Below, piece after piece: positions 4,951 through 11,958 of a stretch of DNA of 34,984 nucleotides. Made by a program: the position numbers and the translations under genes. The DNA lies in the NCBI GenBank assembly GCA_963557065.1, contig CAUWCT010000053.1:1-34984 (forward strand), given 5' to 3'. A model generated the notes under the pieces. The model was not told the DNA's origin and did no database searches. It saw only the letters and a list, made by a program, of their open reading frames with translations. Positions within the stretch are counted from its first letter, which is position 1, and each line of letters begins with the position of its first letter. Source of the DNA: UMGS1370 sp963557065 (GTDB taxonomy: Bacteria; Bacillota; Clostridia; Lachnospirales; Lachnospiraceae).

Positions 4951-4985
4951 CCCCCTCCGGAAATAACAACCGGAGGGGGATTGTT
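4951..4985. terminator. Strong bidirectional hairpin between convergent genes
   Basis: CCCCCTCCGG (4951-4960) pairs with CCGGAGGGGG (4970-4979). It lies between the plus-strand HTH gene and the minus-strand gene ending at 4996, so it probably terminates both. Confidence 0.7.
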
Positions 4986-4995
4986 CTGCCACTTC

Positions 4996-5256
4996 TTAAT
5001 TTACTCCAGGCCCACCGGCAGCGGAATCCTTGCGGATAACCTTGCCGTCTGCTTTCGGGATTGGCCGCTCATCCTTCATGCCCGGGCCAAATCTGCCCTG
5101 GTCCTTTCGGATGGTCTTTCCATTTGGGTTAGGCTTAATGCTGCCATCTGGATTGATGCCAGGGCCTTCCATTACAGGATGTCCGCAATCATGCTCTGGT
5201 GGGGTATCATGTACCTGGTCGTTAATGTTACAGTTTCTTTCGTCATGTTCTCTCAT
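4996..5256 (-). CDS. Gly/Pro/Lys-rich repeat protein, unknown
   Basis: 86 residues from ATG 5256, with AAGGAG 9 nt upstream. The second half has two degenerate repeats, GPGINPDGSIKPNPNGKTIRKD and GPGMKDERPIPKADGKVIRKD, and ends GGPGVN. No membrane segment; the low-complexity sequence suggests an extended chain. It follows the holin gene, the position usually held by lysis functions, but has no lysin motif. The leader carries the palindrome at 5288-5301. I do not recognise a family. Confidence 0.65.
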   Translation of the reverse strand: MREHDERNCNINDQVHDTPPEHDCGHPVMEGPGINPDGSIKPNPNGKTIRKDQGRFGPGMKDERPIPKADGKVIRKDSAAGGPGVN

Positions 5257-5287
5257 AATTTTAATCTCCTTTAAATTTATTTTTAAT

Positions 5288-5301
5288 GCGCGATGTCGCA
5301 C
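5288..5301. promoter_or_regulatory. Palindrome GCGCGATGTCGCAC in the leader of the repeat protein
   Basis: Differs at one position from the perfect dyad GTGCGATGTCGCAC at 28970-28983. Both lie shortly before the ribosome-binding site of a small minus-strand gene. Could be an operator or an mRNA hairpin. Confidence 0.4.
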
Positions 5302-5356
5302 AGTTTTTAGATACCCTTTCGGGTGCCGGGATACCGCCCGACCCGGAGATGACGGA

Positions 5357-5692
5357 TCACCTCCTTGCCTTTTTACTCTTATATGATGTACGCTGCCAGA
5401 TTTCGGACAGGCGCTCCCATCCGTCCATTGCCACAAGTGCAACGACAAATGCCGCTAAAAAGCACGCAAAAATCTGATACCAGGTTATTGGCTGCCCCAT
5501 CCAGGTAAGCAGCGCTACCATTGTAAGGGGGCAGAGTACCATAGACAGGACAATCACTACCGCCGCAGTGGGCAGCTTGTCCAGTCCCGGCCATGACTTA
5601 ATTACCTGAGTGATAACCGACACCACAAATGCCATTACGCCGATGGCAATCAGCAAATAAGATACATACTGCATAATCTCGTTGATATTCAT
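5357..5692 (-). CDS. Phage holin, three membrane segments
   Basis: 111 residues from ATG 5692, with AGAGAGGAA upstream; the longer in-frame start at 5764 is less likely. Three hydrophobic segments, at about residues 8-28 (SYLLIAIGVMAFVVSVITQV), 40-62 and 67-87, are followed by a charged tail ending TSYKSKKARR. That is the layout of a class I-like holin, which makes holes in the membrane to release or activate the endolysin. It lies at the distal end of the late operon, after XkdX and the coiled-coil gene, where PBSX-like phages place lysis genes. Confidence 0.75.
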   Translation of the reverse strand: MNINEIMQYVSYLLIAIGVMAFVVSVITQVIKSWPGLDKLPTAAVVIVLSMVLCPLTMVALLTWMGQPITWYQIFACFLAAFVVALVAMDGWERLSEIWQRTSYKSKKARR

Positions 5693-5819
5693 AAAAATTC
5701 CTCTCTTTCTATACGCTCGACTCTGTGAGCCTCTGATTATTTCCTGGCCGACTTTTAATCCCACCAGTAAGGATTTTGTTTAGATTGCACTACAAAAAGC
5801 CGAAGAATGGTTCTTCAGG

Positions 5820-6374
5820 TCATTTCCGACTCTGCATGAGTTCTGATAATTTTTCTTCATCACCCATAGATACAACTTCTAACGATCTCATTTCTGGCTG
5901 TACAGTAGAGTGCATATGCCCATCTCCATTTACACCCTCATAATCACCAAACATCTGCCAAAAAGCATCCGCTTCCATCTCCGACCACGATTGCAGGGGA
6001 TTTTTTTCTTTGCTGGTATAATAGCGATAACTTTGCAACAGCCTGTCCCGCAATTCGCTTCGTTTCTGTTTTGTACGCTTTTCCTCATTTTGTTCGATGT
6101 TTTTGTTTATCTTTTCTTGGGTCCTTCGTAAATTTTCTATTTCCTTAGTAAGTTCCTGCTGTTTTTCCAAACTCTGCTGTCTCCACTTAGGATACTGTTT
6201 CACTTGAGCCAGTATATCCTGCATCTGTCTTTCCTTTTCAGCCTGTATTTCATACTTTTCCCTGAAGTTTTCGGCAATTATTTTATAAATTTTCCAAAGG
6301 AAATAAAGAGCTGCAATAACAACTACTACTGTAGCAACTTTAATATCGCCGAAAGCTTTTAAAAACCATTCCAT
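5820..6374 (-). CDS. Membrane-anchored coiled-coil protein
   Basis: 184 residues. An N-terminal hydrophobic helix (VATVVVVIAALYFLWKIY, about 13-30) is followed by a long, highly charged coiled coil rich in Gln, Glu and Lys (about 40-115) and an acidic C-terminal part. It lies between XkdX and the holin. The topology fits a lysis accessory or membrane-tethered protein, but no named family is recognised and function is open. Confidence 0.7.
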   Translation of the reverse strand: MEWFLKAFGDIKVATVVVVIAALYFLWKIYKIIAENFREKYEIQAEKERQMQDILAQVKQYPKWRQQSLEKQQELTKEIENLRRTQEKINKNIEQNEEKRTKQKRSELRDRLLQSYRYYTSKEKNPLQSWSEMEADAFWQMFGDYEGVNGDGHMHSTVQPEMRSLEVVSMGDEEKLSELMQSRK

Positions 6375-6384
6375 CTACAGTAAC

Positions 6385-6519
6385 CTATCCTTTCTCAGTC
6401 ATAATATCTGCCTTCTCTTTGTCTGTGATCCAGCCTTTTTTAATGGCATTATCCAGACCAGATTCGTCAATTTTACCCTCCTGGTACAGTCTGCGTACCG
6501 CTGCATACATAATCCCCAT
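6385..6519 (-). CDS. xkdX: XkdX-family small tail-region protein
   Basis: 44 residues from ATG 6519, with GGAGG 8 nt upstream. The sequence RRLYQEGKIDESGLDNAIKK followed by GWITDKEKADI fits the XkdX family of PBSX-like phages, which are 40-60 residues long and sit after the tail fibre genes. Exact function is unknown. It is packed against 6521-6937, with one base between them. Confidence 0.85.
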   Translation of the reverse strand: MGIMYAAVRRLYQEGKIDESGLDNAIKKGWITDKEKADIMTEKG

Positions 6520-6520
6520 C

Positions 6521-6937
6521 TTAAATACCTCCTTCCAGCATTGTCACCAGAATCTCATCCTGCACTGCTTTGACCGTCTCCAACTCTTTGCGTACATCCG
6601 GCAGCATAAAAGTCACTACAGCAATATCTGCTCTGACCTCTTTGGTCTGTACTAATTCCTGGCCCTGTTCCGGCTGCCGTACCTCCACAAGATAATCATC
6701 AATCTCCTGGATACTGCCACCATAGACGTAGCCATCCAGCGATTGCATCAGCTTGCCATCTACATCCAGCAAGTCAATGCTGTTTGTGGCGGTTAGCGTC
6801 TTAGCAATCTCCTTAATCTCAGCCAGACTCATATCCCCTAGCTGATGCCGGATAATAATTCTACCGTCTGCATCCGGCACTCCGAATCCTCCGGGTACTA
6901 AATCAAATACAGTACCTCCATACTTTACTTTTTCCAT
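6521..6937 (-). CDS. Tail-fibre-associated protein (XkdW position)
   Basis: 138 residues from ATG 6937, preceded by AAAGGAG; the upstream in-frame extension to 7063 crosses the terminator and the inversion site and is rejected. The N-terminus (MEKVKYGGTVFDLVPGGFGV) is beta-rich. A middle domain follows (LAEIKEIAKTLTATNSIDLLDVDGKLMQSLDGYVYGGSIQEI), then a C-terminal helix. It lies between fibre and XkdX, where PBSX has XkdW. Possibly a chaperone or fibre component; this is inferred from position. Confidence 0.65.
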   Translation of the reverse strand: MEKVKYGGTVFDLVPGGFGVPDADGRIIIRHQLGDMSLAEIKEIAKTLTATNSIDLLDVDGKLMQSLDGYVYGGSIQEIDDYLVEVRQPEQGQELVQTKEVRADIAVVTFMLPDVRKELETVKAVQDEILVTMLEGGI

Positions 6938-6980
6938 GTTCTTTTTCTCCTTTCTTGGATGAAATGTATTTTTATGTATT

Positions 6981-7002
6981 AAAAAAGACCCTATCTGGGT
7001 CT
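6981..7002 (-). terminator. Terminator after the tail fibre gene
   Basis: On the minus strand AGACCC (7002-6997) pairs with GGGTCT (6991-6986), then TTTTTT. It lies just outside the invertible segment, so it serves either fibre form. Confidence 0.75.
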
Positions 7003-7018
7003 GAATTTTCCTTCTTAT

Positions 7019-7036
7019 TGTGCTCAATACCAAGCA
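7019..7036 (+). repeat. Left inverted repeat of the fibre switch
   Basis: TGTGCTCAATACCAAGCA, exact inverse of 7625-7642. Encodes VLNTK in frame. Confidence 0.85.
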
Positions 7037-7355
7037 CACGATAACCCGCGGAACCTTATCCATACAGCAGGCTTATATCCAAAACCAGTCTTATTCTTTA
7101 GTAAGATATGGTAATACAGTATTTTTTAGTTGGGGATTTATGTATACCAATCCAACGGCCATAACTGGCACTGTATTAGCAACAATCCCTGACGGTTTTA
7201 AACCTGTTGACGAGACGATGATTACAAACTTTATAGAGAGTGTGGACGTAGTTAATACTATTTTTATAACTCCCAGTGGGTTGCTCCAAGGATACATTAA
7301 CGCAGGTGCTCAAAATTGGAATGCGCGGATTAGTCTTGCCTGGATTACAAATTAA
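7020..7355 (+). CDS. Silent alternative tail fibre C-terminus
   Basis: 111 codons on the plus strand beginning at the inversion site with VLNTK and ending NARISLAWITN. The composition is beta-rich with many Asn, Thr, Tyr and Gly residues (YGNTVFFSWGFMYTN, ATIPDGFKP), typical of a fibre tip. No ribosome-binding site precedes it, so in this orientation it is not translated on its own. After inversion it would replace residues following VLNTK of the fibre at 7363-8583. The two C-termini do not resemble each other, implying different receptor specificity. Confidence 0.75.
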   Translation: MLNTKHTITRGTLSIQQAYIQNQSYSLVRYGNTVFFSWGFMYTNPTAITGTVLATIPDGFKPVDETMITNFIESVDVVNTIFITPSGLLQGYINAGAQNWNARISLAWITN

Positions 7356-7362
7356 GTCTCCC

Positions 7363-8583
7363 TTAGTCGGTATAATCCGCATTTATATTAGCGTGGTGCT
7401 CGGCACCGTTATACCAGTAGCCTATACGCAATATCCATTTGTTTTGATGATACATCATTTTTATGCTGGTGATAAATTGTTGGGTTGTGTCAGCAGTAAC
7501 TGGTATAAGTATGTTTTGACCATTAACTGTAATAACTGGCATCTTAAACCCGCTGTCCCAATTTAAATATTGGACAGCATCAGCTTTAGATAATTTACCA
7601 CCCAAAGCATTACTGGTTTCAGTCTGCTTGGTATTGAGCACATTAATAGCATTCTGATTTTGCTGGATTGCCTGCTGCATCAGATACACCAACGCACTGG
7701 TCGGGATGTTGCTGGTGCTATTAAGATGTTGATTGGTAATCATGCTCGTCAGTACATAATTGCCAAACTTTGTAATACAGTCCTGCTGCCACTTTTTGAC
7801 CTTGCCCCACAAAGTTTTCTGGCTGTCCCCGGCTGTGGGCTGAGGGAAGGATGCTGTTGAGTCCGTAAGGCCGGAGACCACTGTATCTGCTGTATCCCCG
7901 CCCTTTTTGTCTACCTTATCATCCTTTAAAGACTTCAGCCAACGCCGAATCTGCCCCATGATGCTTTTTGTTGTGCCGGAATCTCCAATCTCCGGGTACT
8001 TAACCGGGTTTTTGTCCTCATCAGGCGGGTTTTCGATGTTGATGACCGTATCGGATATATCTCCACCTTGAATGGAGACTTTCTTATCTAATTCTTTTTG
8101 CAGCTCCTCTCTGGTTACTTGACTAAGGGGATTAATTGTGGCGCTTATCTCCTGTACTTCCCCCACAATAACGTGCATTTTGATTTGCACCGTTTTAAAA
8201 CGTCCATTTTCAGCAGGCATGATATAGTTTGGATCTTCTGATAAATCCAGATAACCATATAGGATTTCACCTAAATCCGGATCCTTCGCATAAATTCCAG
8301 CCTCTGTCATTACAAATCCAGTTTCTATCTGTTCGTTGGAAATCTGCATCACTACATAAGCGTCTTTTGCATCGTCATCATAGCCATACCCCGCTATCCT
8401 ACCATCCATTTTATAGGCAACCAGATGAGTCAGGTCATATGCGTTTGCTCCGTCCGGCAGTACGCCAGTACCGACCTTTGCCCTGGTAAACTCCATCTTC
8501 ATTTTTGCCGCCGTCAGCTTCGCGATTAACTGTAATCCCCTGGCGGTAATGGTTACTCCCTCAACATTTGATTTTTCAGCCAT
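7363..8583 (-). CDS. Tail-collar/tail fibre protein, switchable C-terminus
   Basis: 406 residues. Residues 1-155 resemble the phage tail-collar fibre domain of the XkdV type (VTITARGLQLIAKL, VGTGVLPDG, FVMTEAGIYAKDP, EVQEISATINPLSQVT). A middle linker has repeated DKVDKKGGDTADT-like stretches; the part after VLNTK (~90 residues) lies inside the invertible segment. The fibre probably attaches at the baseplate and binds the host surface. The start overlaps the XkdU-like gene by 8 bp. It ends 7 bp from the stop of the silent cassette. Confidence 0.85.
   Translation of the reverse strand: MAEKSNVEGVTITARGLQLIAKLTAAKMKMEFTRAKVGTGVLPDGANAYDLTHLVAYKMDGRIAGYGYDDDAKDAYVVMQISNEQIETGFVMTEAGIYAKDPDLGEILYGYLDLSEDPNYIMPAENGRFKTVQIKMHVIVGEVQEISATINPLSQVTREELQKELDKKVSIQGGDISDTVINIENPPDEDKNPVKYPEIGDSGTTKSIMGQIRRWLKSLKDDKVDKKGGDTADTVVSGLTDSTASFPQPTAGDSQKTLWGKVKKWQQDCITKFGNYVLTSMITNQHLNSTSNIPTSALVYLMQQAIQQNQNAINVLNTKQTETSNALGGKLSKADAVQYLNWDSGFKMPVITVNGQNILIPVTADTTQQFITSIKMMYHQNKWILRIGYWYNGAEHHANINADYTD
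7625..7642 (-). repeat. Right inverted repeat of the fibre switch
   Basis: Reverse complement of 7019-7036, within the fibre coding frame. Confidence 0.85.
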
Positions 8584-9298
8584 TTGAGACCTCCTGTATT
8601 CTGCTAATTTTATTTGTCTGTATCTCCTGCATTATCAAGCTATCCATAAAGGCGGTGACCCCTATTGCAGTTTTTCCCTCCACGTCCCGGCTGACCGGTC
8701 TGGATTTCACGTCATAGGATACCAACTCGCTTGTCACTGCCCCCGCATATATAGATACCGCTTTATCAAATTCCTGTCTGTGTATCGTATTATATACAGT
8801 GTGGGACTGCTTTGCTTTATTTACCAGGTGTTCCACTGCCCCGTAATCCACTTTTCTATTCTGATTTTTCTCCCAAATAATCACCCGAAATACGTTGGGG
8901 TGGTCTGGCCTGTAATCCTGACTGCCTGCATCATGCACGTCCGATACTTCCGCCTGCAACCCCAACTGCTGGTAAATCATGCGTTCCAAATAGTATGGCG
9001 TTATTGGGACTCGGCTGTTAATGCGCTGTCGAATGAGCTTACGGCGTTCCTCATATGAGAGTTCTGTCCGGATTGGAAGGCCGTACTTTTGCTCATGGTA
9101 GCTTAACCCCCATGTGGCAGTATCTACAAATAATTGAGCAGGTATGTCTTCATAAACCTGTTTTACTCCGTCCATGGACACTCCCATTACCTGGTACATC
9201 CACTTTCCTATATAGGACTTGTCATACCATCCGCTGGTTACATAAGACAGCATTTCCTTTGCCGATTCACTTGTGGGGAATTTCTCTAACTCTACCAT
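8576..9298 (-). CDS. XkdU-like baseplate protein (DUF2313/YmfQ type)
   Basis: 240 residues. The motif LFVDTATWGLSYHEQKYGLP followed by YEERRKLIRQRI is characteristic of the YmfQ/XkdU family, which connects the baseplate J protein to the fibre in Mu-like and PBSX-like tails. Mid-region residues PITPYYLERMIYQQLG support this. It overlaps the baseplate J gene by 7 bp and the fibre gene by 8 bp, so the three are tightly coupled. The distal ~60 residues are less conserved. Confidence 0.8.
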   Translation of the reverse strand: MVELEKFPTSESAKEMLSYVTSGWYDKSYIGKWMYQVMGVSMDGVKQVYEDIPAQLFVDTATWGLSYHEQKYGLPIRTELSYEERRKLIRQRINSRVPITPYYLERMIYQQLGLQAEVSDVHDAGSQDYRPDHPNVFRVIIWEKNQNRKVDYGAVEHLVNKAKQSHTVYNTIHRQEFDKAVSIYAGAVTSELVSYDVKSRPVSRDVEGKTAIGVTAFMDSLIMQEIQTNKISRIQEVSNG

Positions 9299-10440
9299 AC
9301 TCCCTCCTGACTCAGCTTCACGCTTGCGGTCTTAGGATATTCTTCCGCAGACAGTGCAATATCCTCCTCGCTTCCGTTCATAAGGAACGTATCATAATCC
9401 CTGACTCCAGGAAGATCCGTAATCAAGCTTTCCGCCTGATGATACACAACCTTTCCATAAACCTTGGCCCTGTCATATACAGTTTCCAGCATCTTCCGAA
9501 AATCCAGTTCTATCTGTGCCAGATTGGTTGCCGCGGCATCAAACTGCAGCCCTGTACACTCAAAGGAAAGTTCCACTGTCTCTGCCCCTGTGACGGTCAG
9601 TTCCGCTGTCCCGGTTGGCAAAAGGCGCTTGGAACGGTCTTTTGGGCTTACGATATATTCATAAACCGACTGACAAAGTTCTTCATTTGCCGGATCTCTA
9701 TTTGTATCCACCAGGGATAATTTCACAGTTCCAGGTCCTTTCCATCCAGGCAGCACAATACATCCTCCTACTCCGTCCACCGACAAGGCCCATCTTTGAT
9801 AATCGCTGTCATTCCCGATCCAGGACAAACTCTCGGATTCATTTGCCAACTGAATTCTGGCATAATAGTCCTCATCTGTTTCAATCTCCGTACCACCGGT
9901 AATCGCTTCTGGATTTGTTACTGTCTTAATTCCATCCAGAGGATTATTTTGCAGGATTACCGTATCCGGGCCAACGTTTGAGTTTCTGCCTGCCAGGACA
10001 GCGCGTACCGGCACCATGACTTCTCCCTCCTCCCCTATTGCCCTTGTCTCTGCTGCTGTAAACTCAACTGCAGGCATTCCGGAAGTGGCTGCGGTCGAAA
10101 ATATCCTTCCGGCTGAAATTTCCGTTCCTCTCTCCCCTGTGACCTTTAATTCCCCGGACGCATGAGTCGGCTGGTGGCGATATACGTGAACCTCTTCTCC
10201 ATGCTGATCCAGCCATTCTCCCCAGGCATACTGGGGAAATGCAACCATCAACGCCCGAACCAGATGATAATTCAGCAATTCTGACGCAATCAACGCCGTT
10301 GGCATTGTCATGTCATACGGAAATCCTCCGGGCATATCGTCAATATCAGGAGGAAGATCATTCATCATCCGCTCCTGAATCTGTTCCGGCGTTGTCCCGT
10401 CTAAAAAATCCGGGATGATAAATTCTGGACGTTCTTTCAC
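9292..10440 (-). CDS. xkdT: Baseplate J-like protein (XkdT/gp47)
   Basis: 382 residues. Features of the baseplate wedge J family include TALIASELLNYHLVRALMVAF near the N-terminus, EVHVYRHQPTHASGELKVTG (about 82-101) and GIKTVTNPEAITGGTEIETDEDYYARI in the middle. The protein forms part of the wedge that triggers sheath contraction. It sits between the XkdS and XkdU homologues as in PBSX. Normal length for the family. Confidence 0.9.
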   Translation of the reverse strand: MKERPEFIIPDFLDGTTPEQIQERMMNDLPPDIDDMPGGFPYDMTMPTALIASELLNYHLVRALMVAFPQYAWGEWLDQHGEEVHVYRHQPTHASGELKVTGERGTEISAGRIFSTAATSGMPAVEFTAAETRAIGEEGEVMVPVRAVLAGRNSNVGPDTVILQNNPLDGIKTVTNPEAITGGTEIETDEDYYARIQLANESESLSWIGNDSDYQRWALSVDGVGGCIVLPGWKGPGTVKLSLVDTNRDPANEELCQSVYEYIVSPKDRSKRLLPTGTAELTVTGAETVELSFECTGLQFDAAATNLAQIELDFRKMLETVYDRAKVYGKVVYHQAESLITDLPGVRDYDTFLMNGSEEDIALSAEEYPKTASVKLSQEGVW

Positions 10441-10444
10441 TTTC

Positions 10445-10876
10445 TTACACCTCCATTCTAAAACTGTCCTGATTGATGCCTTTTACAGTAAAAGCCACCA
10501 TGACGCTGTCACTTTTCCAGGTAAAGGAAAAATCCTGAACGGATTCTGTCCTGGGATTTGCCAGTAATGTTTCCCGGATTGTCCGCTCTATTGCGGATTC
10601 CTGCGCTTTTTGGGACGGTTTCTGAAATGCGGCCATCATTTCTGCACCAACCGTATCTGGATACGCCAAGCAGGTCTTTCGCTCCGTCATAACCGCCTTT
10701 ATACACCATGTTTTATAAGCGTCTGCGCCATCACACTGCAAAATCCGTTTTGCCCCATCCCGCGCAAAATCCCCTGCCCGGAAATCCCACTGATATGACC
10801 TTCGATAAGTCCGGTCGTACCGCTTCACTGCCTGATTTTTGGCAGTTTCTATAACGGGAAATAATGTTTCAACCAT
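10445..10876 (-). CDS. xkdS: XkdS-like baseplate protein (DUF2634, gp25-like)
   Basis: 143 residues. Regions YQWDFRAGDFARDGAKRILQCDGADAYKTWCIKA and ERTIRETLLANPRTESVQDFSF match the DUF2634/XkdS plan, a short baseplate wedge protein related in role to T4 gp25. Placed 4 bp upstream of the J gene. No unusual features. Confidence 0.85.
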   Translation of the reverse strand: MVETLFPVIETAKNQAVKRYDRTYRRSYQWDFRAGDFARDGAKRILQCDGADAYKTWCIKAVMTERKTCLAYPDTVGAEMMAAFQKPSQKAQESAIERTIRETLLANPRTESVQDFSFTWKSDSVMVAFTVKGINQDSFRMEV

Positions 10877-10890
10877 AACTTGCCGCCTCC

Positions 10891-11196
10891 TTACATTTTT
10901 GTAACAACGCCGATTACAATCGCTTCATTGCCCGCCCATACAACTGCCACCCGATCCCCCGGCTTCAATACCTCATGGCCGCAGGTACAGCCTTCCTGTT
11001 CACATGGCTGAATCAGCAGATGCTTTAGCACAGACCAGCTTCCTCTGGAGATTGAGGCTTGAAACGTGTCGGTCAGCAGACTATAATCCGGCCGGATAAT
11101 TCCCAAATCAATCTGACGTTCTGTGGGAATCTGATCCGCTGATACACACCGGATTGCTTCCGTCAATGCGGCAGCCCCTTGATTTCCTTTATTCAT
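10891..11196 (-). CDS. xkdR: XkdR-like tail protein (DUF2577)
   Basis: 101 residues, with a beta-rich C-terminus (LKPGDRVAVVWAGNEAIVIGVVTKM) and the motif DLGIIRPDYSLLTDTF typical of DUF2577/XkdR. Two cysteine pairs (QPCEQEGCTC) are visible in the middle. It normally lies directly after XkdQ; here hicAB separates them. Confidence 0.8.
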   Translation of the reverse strand: MNKGNQGAAALTEAIRCVSADQIPTERQIDLGIIRPDYSLLTDTFQASISRGSWSVLKHLLIQPCEQEGCTCGHEVLKPGDRVAVVWAGNEAIVIGVVTKM

Positions 11197-11231
11197 CCAG
11201 TTTACCTTCTTTCTTTAAAATTGGATTTTAA

Positions 11232-11285
11232 AACGCATATAAAAACATTTGTTTTATTGACAAATATTTTTATATGCGTTATCAT
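11232..11285 (+). promoter_or_regulatory. hicAB promoter with 14-bp inverted-repeat operator
   Basis: TTGACA (11257-11262), N17, TATCAT (11280-11285). Perfect 14-bp arms AACGCATATAAAAA (11232-11245) and TTTTTATATGCGTT (11267-11280) flank and cover the promoter. It is probably bound by HicB, the usual autorepressor. Confidence 0.8.
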
Positions 11286-11307
11286 ATGAATTGTCAGGAG
11301 GTACATC

Positions 11308-11505
11308 ATGAAAAGCTATTCATCAAGAGAGGTCTTGAAAATACTGAAAGCTGACGGATGGTATGAAGTGAATGTGGTGGGCAACCATCACCAATTCAAA
11401 CATCCAACCAAAAAGGGGTGTGTTACTTTAAAACATCCTGACAAAGACATTCCCCGAAAGACGCTTGACAGCATCGAAAGACAGTCCGGTCTGCTGTTTC
11501 GGTAG
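11308..11505 (+). CDS. hicA: HicA toxin (mRNA interferase)
   Basis: 65 residues with AGGAGG upstream. It has the HicA double-stranded-RNA-binding fold: SSREVLKILKADGWYEVN, then GNHHQFKHPTKKGCVTLKHPDKDIPRKTL, with the catalytic His in the GNHHQFKHP motif (about residue 31). HicA cleaves mRNA and is held inactive by HicB. It is read on plus, opposite to the surrounding tail operon, from its own promoter. As a phage accessory gene it could stabilise the prophage or block other phages. Confidence 0.92.
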   Translation: MKSYSSREVLKILKADGWYEVNVVGNHHQFKHPTKKGCVTLKHPDKDIPRKTLDSIERQSGLLFR

Positions 11506-11542
11506 CCCGGACACTCTCTCCTAAAATAATTGGAGGTCTTTT

Positions 11543-11944
11543 ATGAAAAAAGTGGAACGTTATTTCTACCCCGCAATTTTCACTTATGAACCTGAACAGG
11601 AAATTGCTGTTACATTTCCCGATTTAGATTGTGCAACCAGCGGCACCACCGAAGAAGATGCCCTTCTTTCCGCTCGTGAATTACTTGGATGTGTCCTCAA
11701 TGGCTTAGAAGAAGATGGAGAAGAAATCCCCTCCCCAACTCCATTACCTCAAGTAAAACTCGCCGACAATGAACGGGGGATTTTAATTGATGTCTATATG
11801 CCGTCTATTCGTATGGCGCAAAGGAATCGCTCGGTCAATCGAACCGTTACTCTCCCGGCGTGGTTAAATGCCCTTGCTTTAGAACGCAACGTAAACTTTT
11901 CTCAGGTATTGCAGGAAGCACTAAAATCACAACTTCATGTTTGA
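11543..11944 (+). CDS. hicB: HicB antitoxin and autorepressor
   Basis: 133 residues. The N-terminal HicB fold (YFYPAIFTYEPEQEIAVTFPDLD, then GTTEEDALLSARELLGCVL) is followed by a C-terminal DNA-binding part (NRTVTLPAWLNALALERNVNFSQVLQEAL), which looks like a ribbon-helix-helix. It neutralises HicA and likely binds the inverted repeat at 11232-11280. It follows hicA by 37 bp with GGAGG in the gap. Its stop is 14 bp from the convergent XkdQ stop, with no terminator seen between. Confidence 0.9.
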   Translation: MKKVERYFYPAIFTYEPEQEIAVTFPDLDCATSGTTEEDALLSARELLGCVLNGLEEDGEEIPSPTPLPQVKLADNERGILIDVYMPSIRMAQRNRSVNRTVTLPAWLNALALERNVNFSQVLQEALKSQLHV

Positions 11945-11958
11945 TTGATGTCAGCAAA

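Larger units (their letters stand above)
7019..7642. mobile_element. Predicted invertible segment of the tail fibre gene
   Basis: Bounded by exact 18-bp inverted copies of TGTGCTCAATACCAAGCA (7019-7036 and 7625-7642). Inside are two converging reading frames, 7020-7355 on plus and the distal part of 7363-8583 on minus, with stops 7 bp apart. Both frames read VLNTK through the repeat, so inversion would join the fibre N-terminus in frame to the other C-terminus. The site is itself dyadic (TGTGCT...AGCACA at the left copy), as expected for a site-specific recombinase. No recombinase gene is in the window. Confidence 0.85.

Noticed and set aside
7019..7642. Diversity-generating retroelement at the fibre gene
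   Set aside because: No reverse transcriptase, no template/variable repeat pair with adenine-specific differences; exact inverted repeats fit inversion instead.
9055..9720. Plus-strand frame of 221 codons opposite the baseplate genes
   Set aside because: Overlaps two well-supported genes fully, shows no family pattern and has no promoter or ribosome-binding site.
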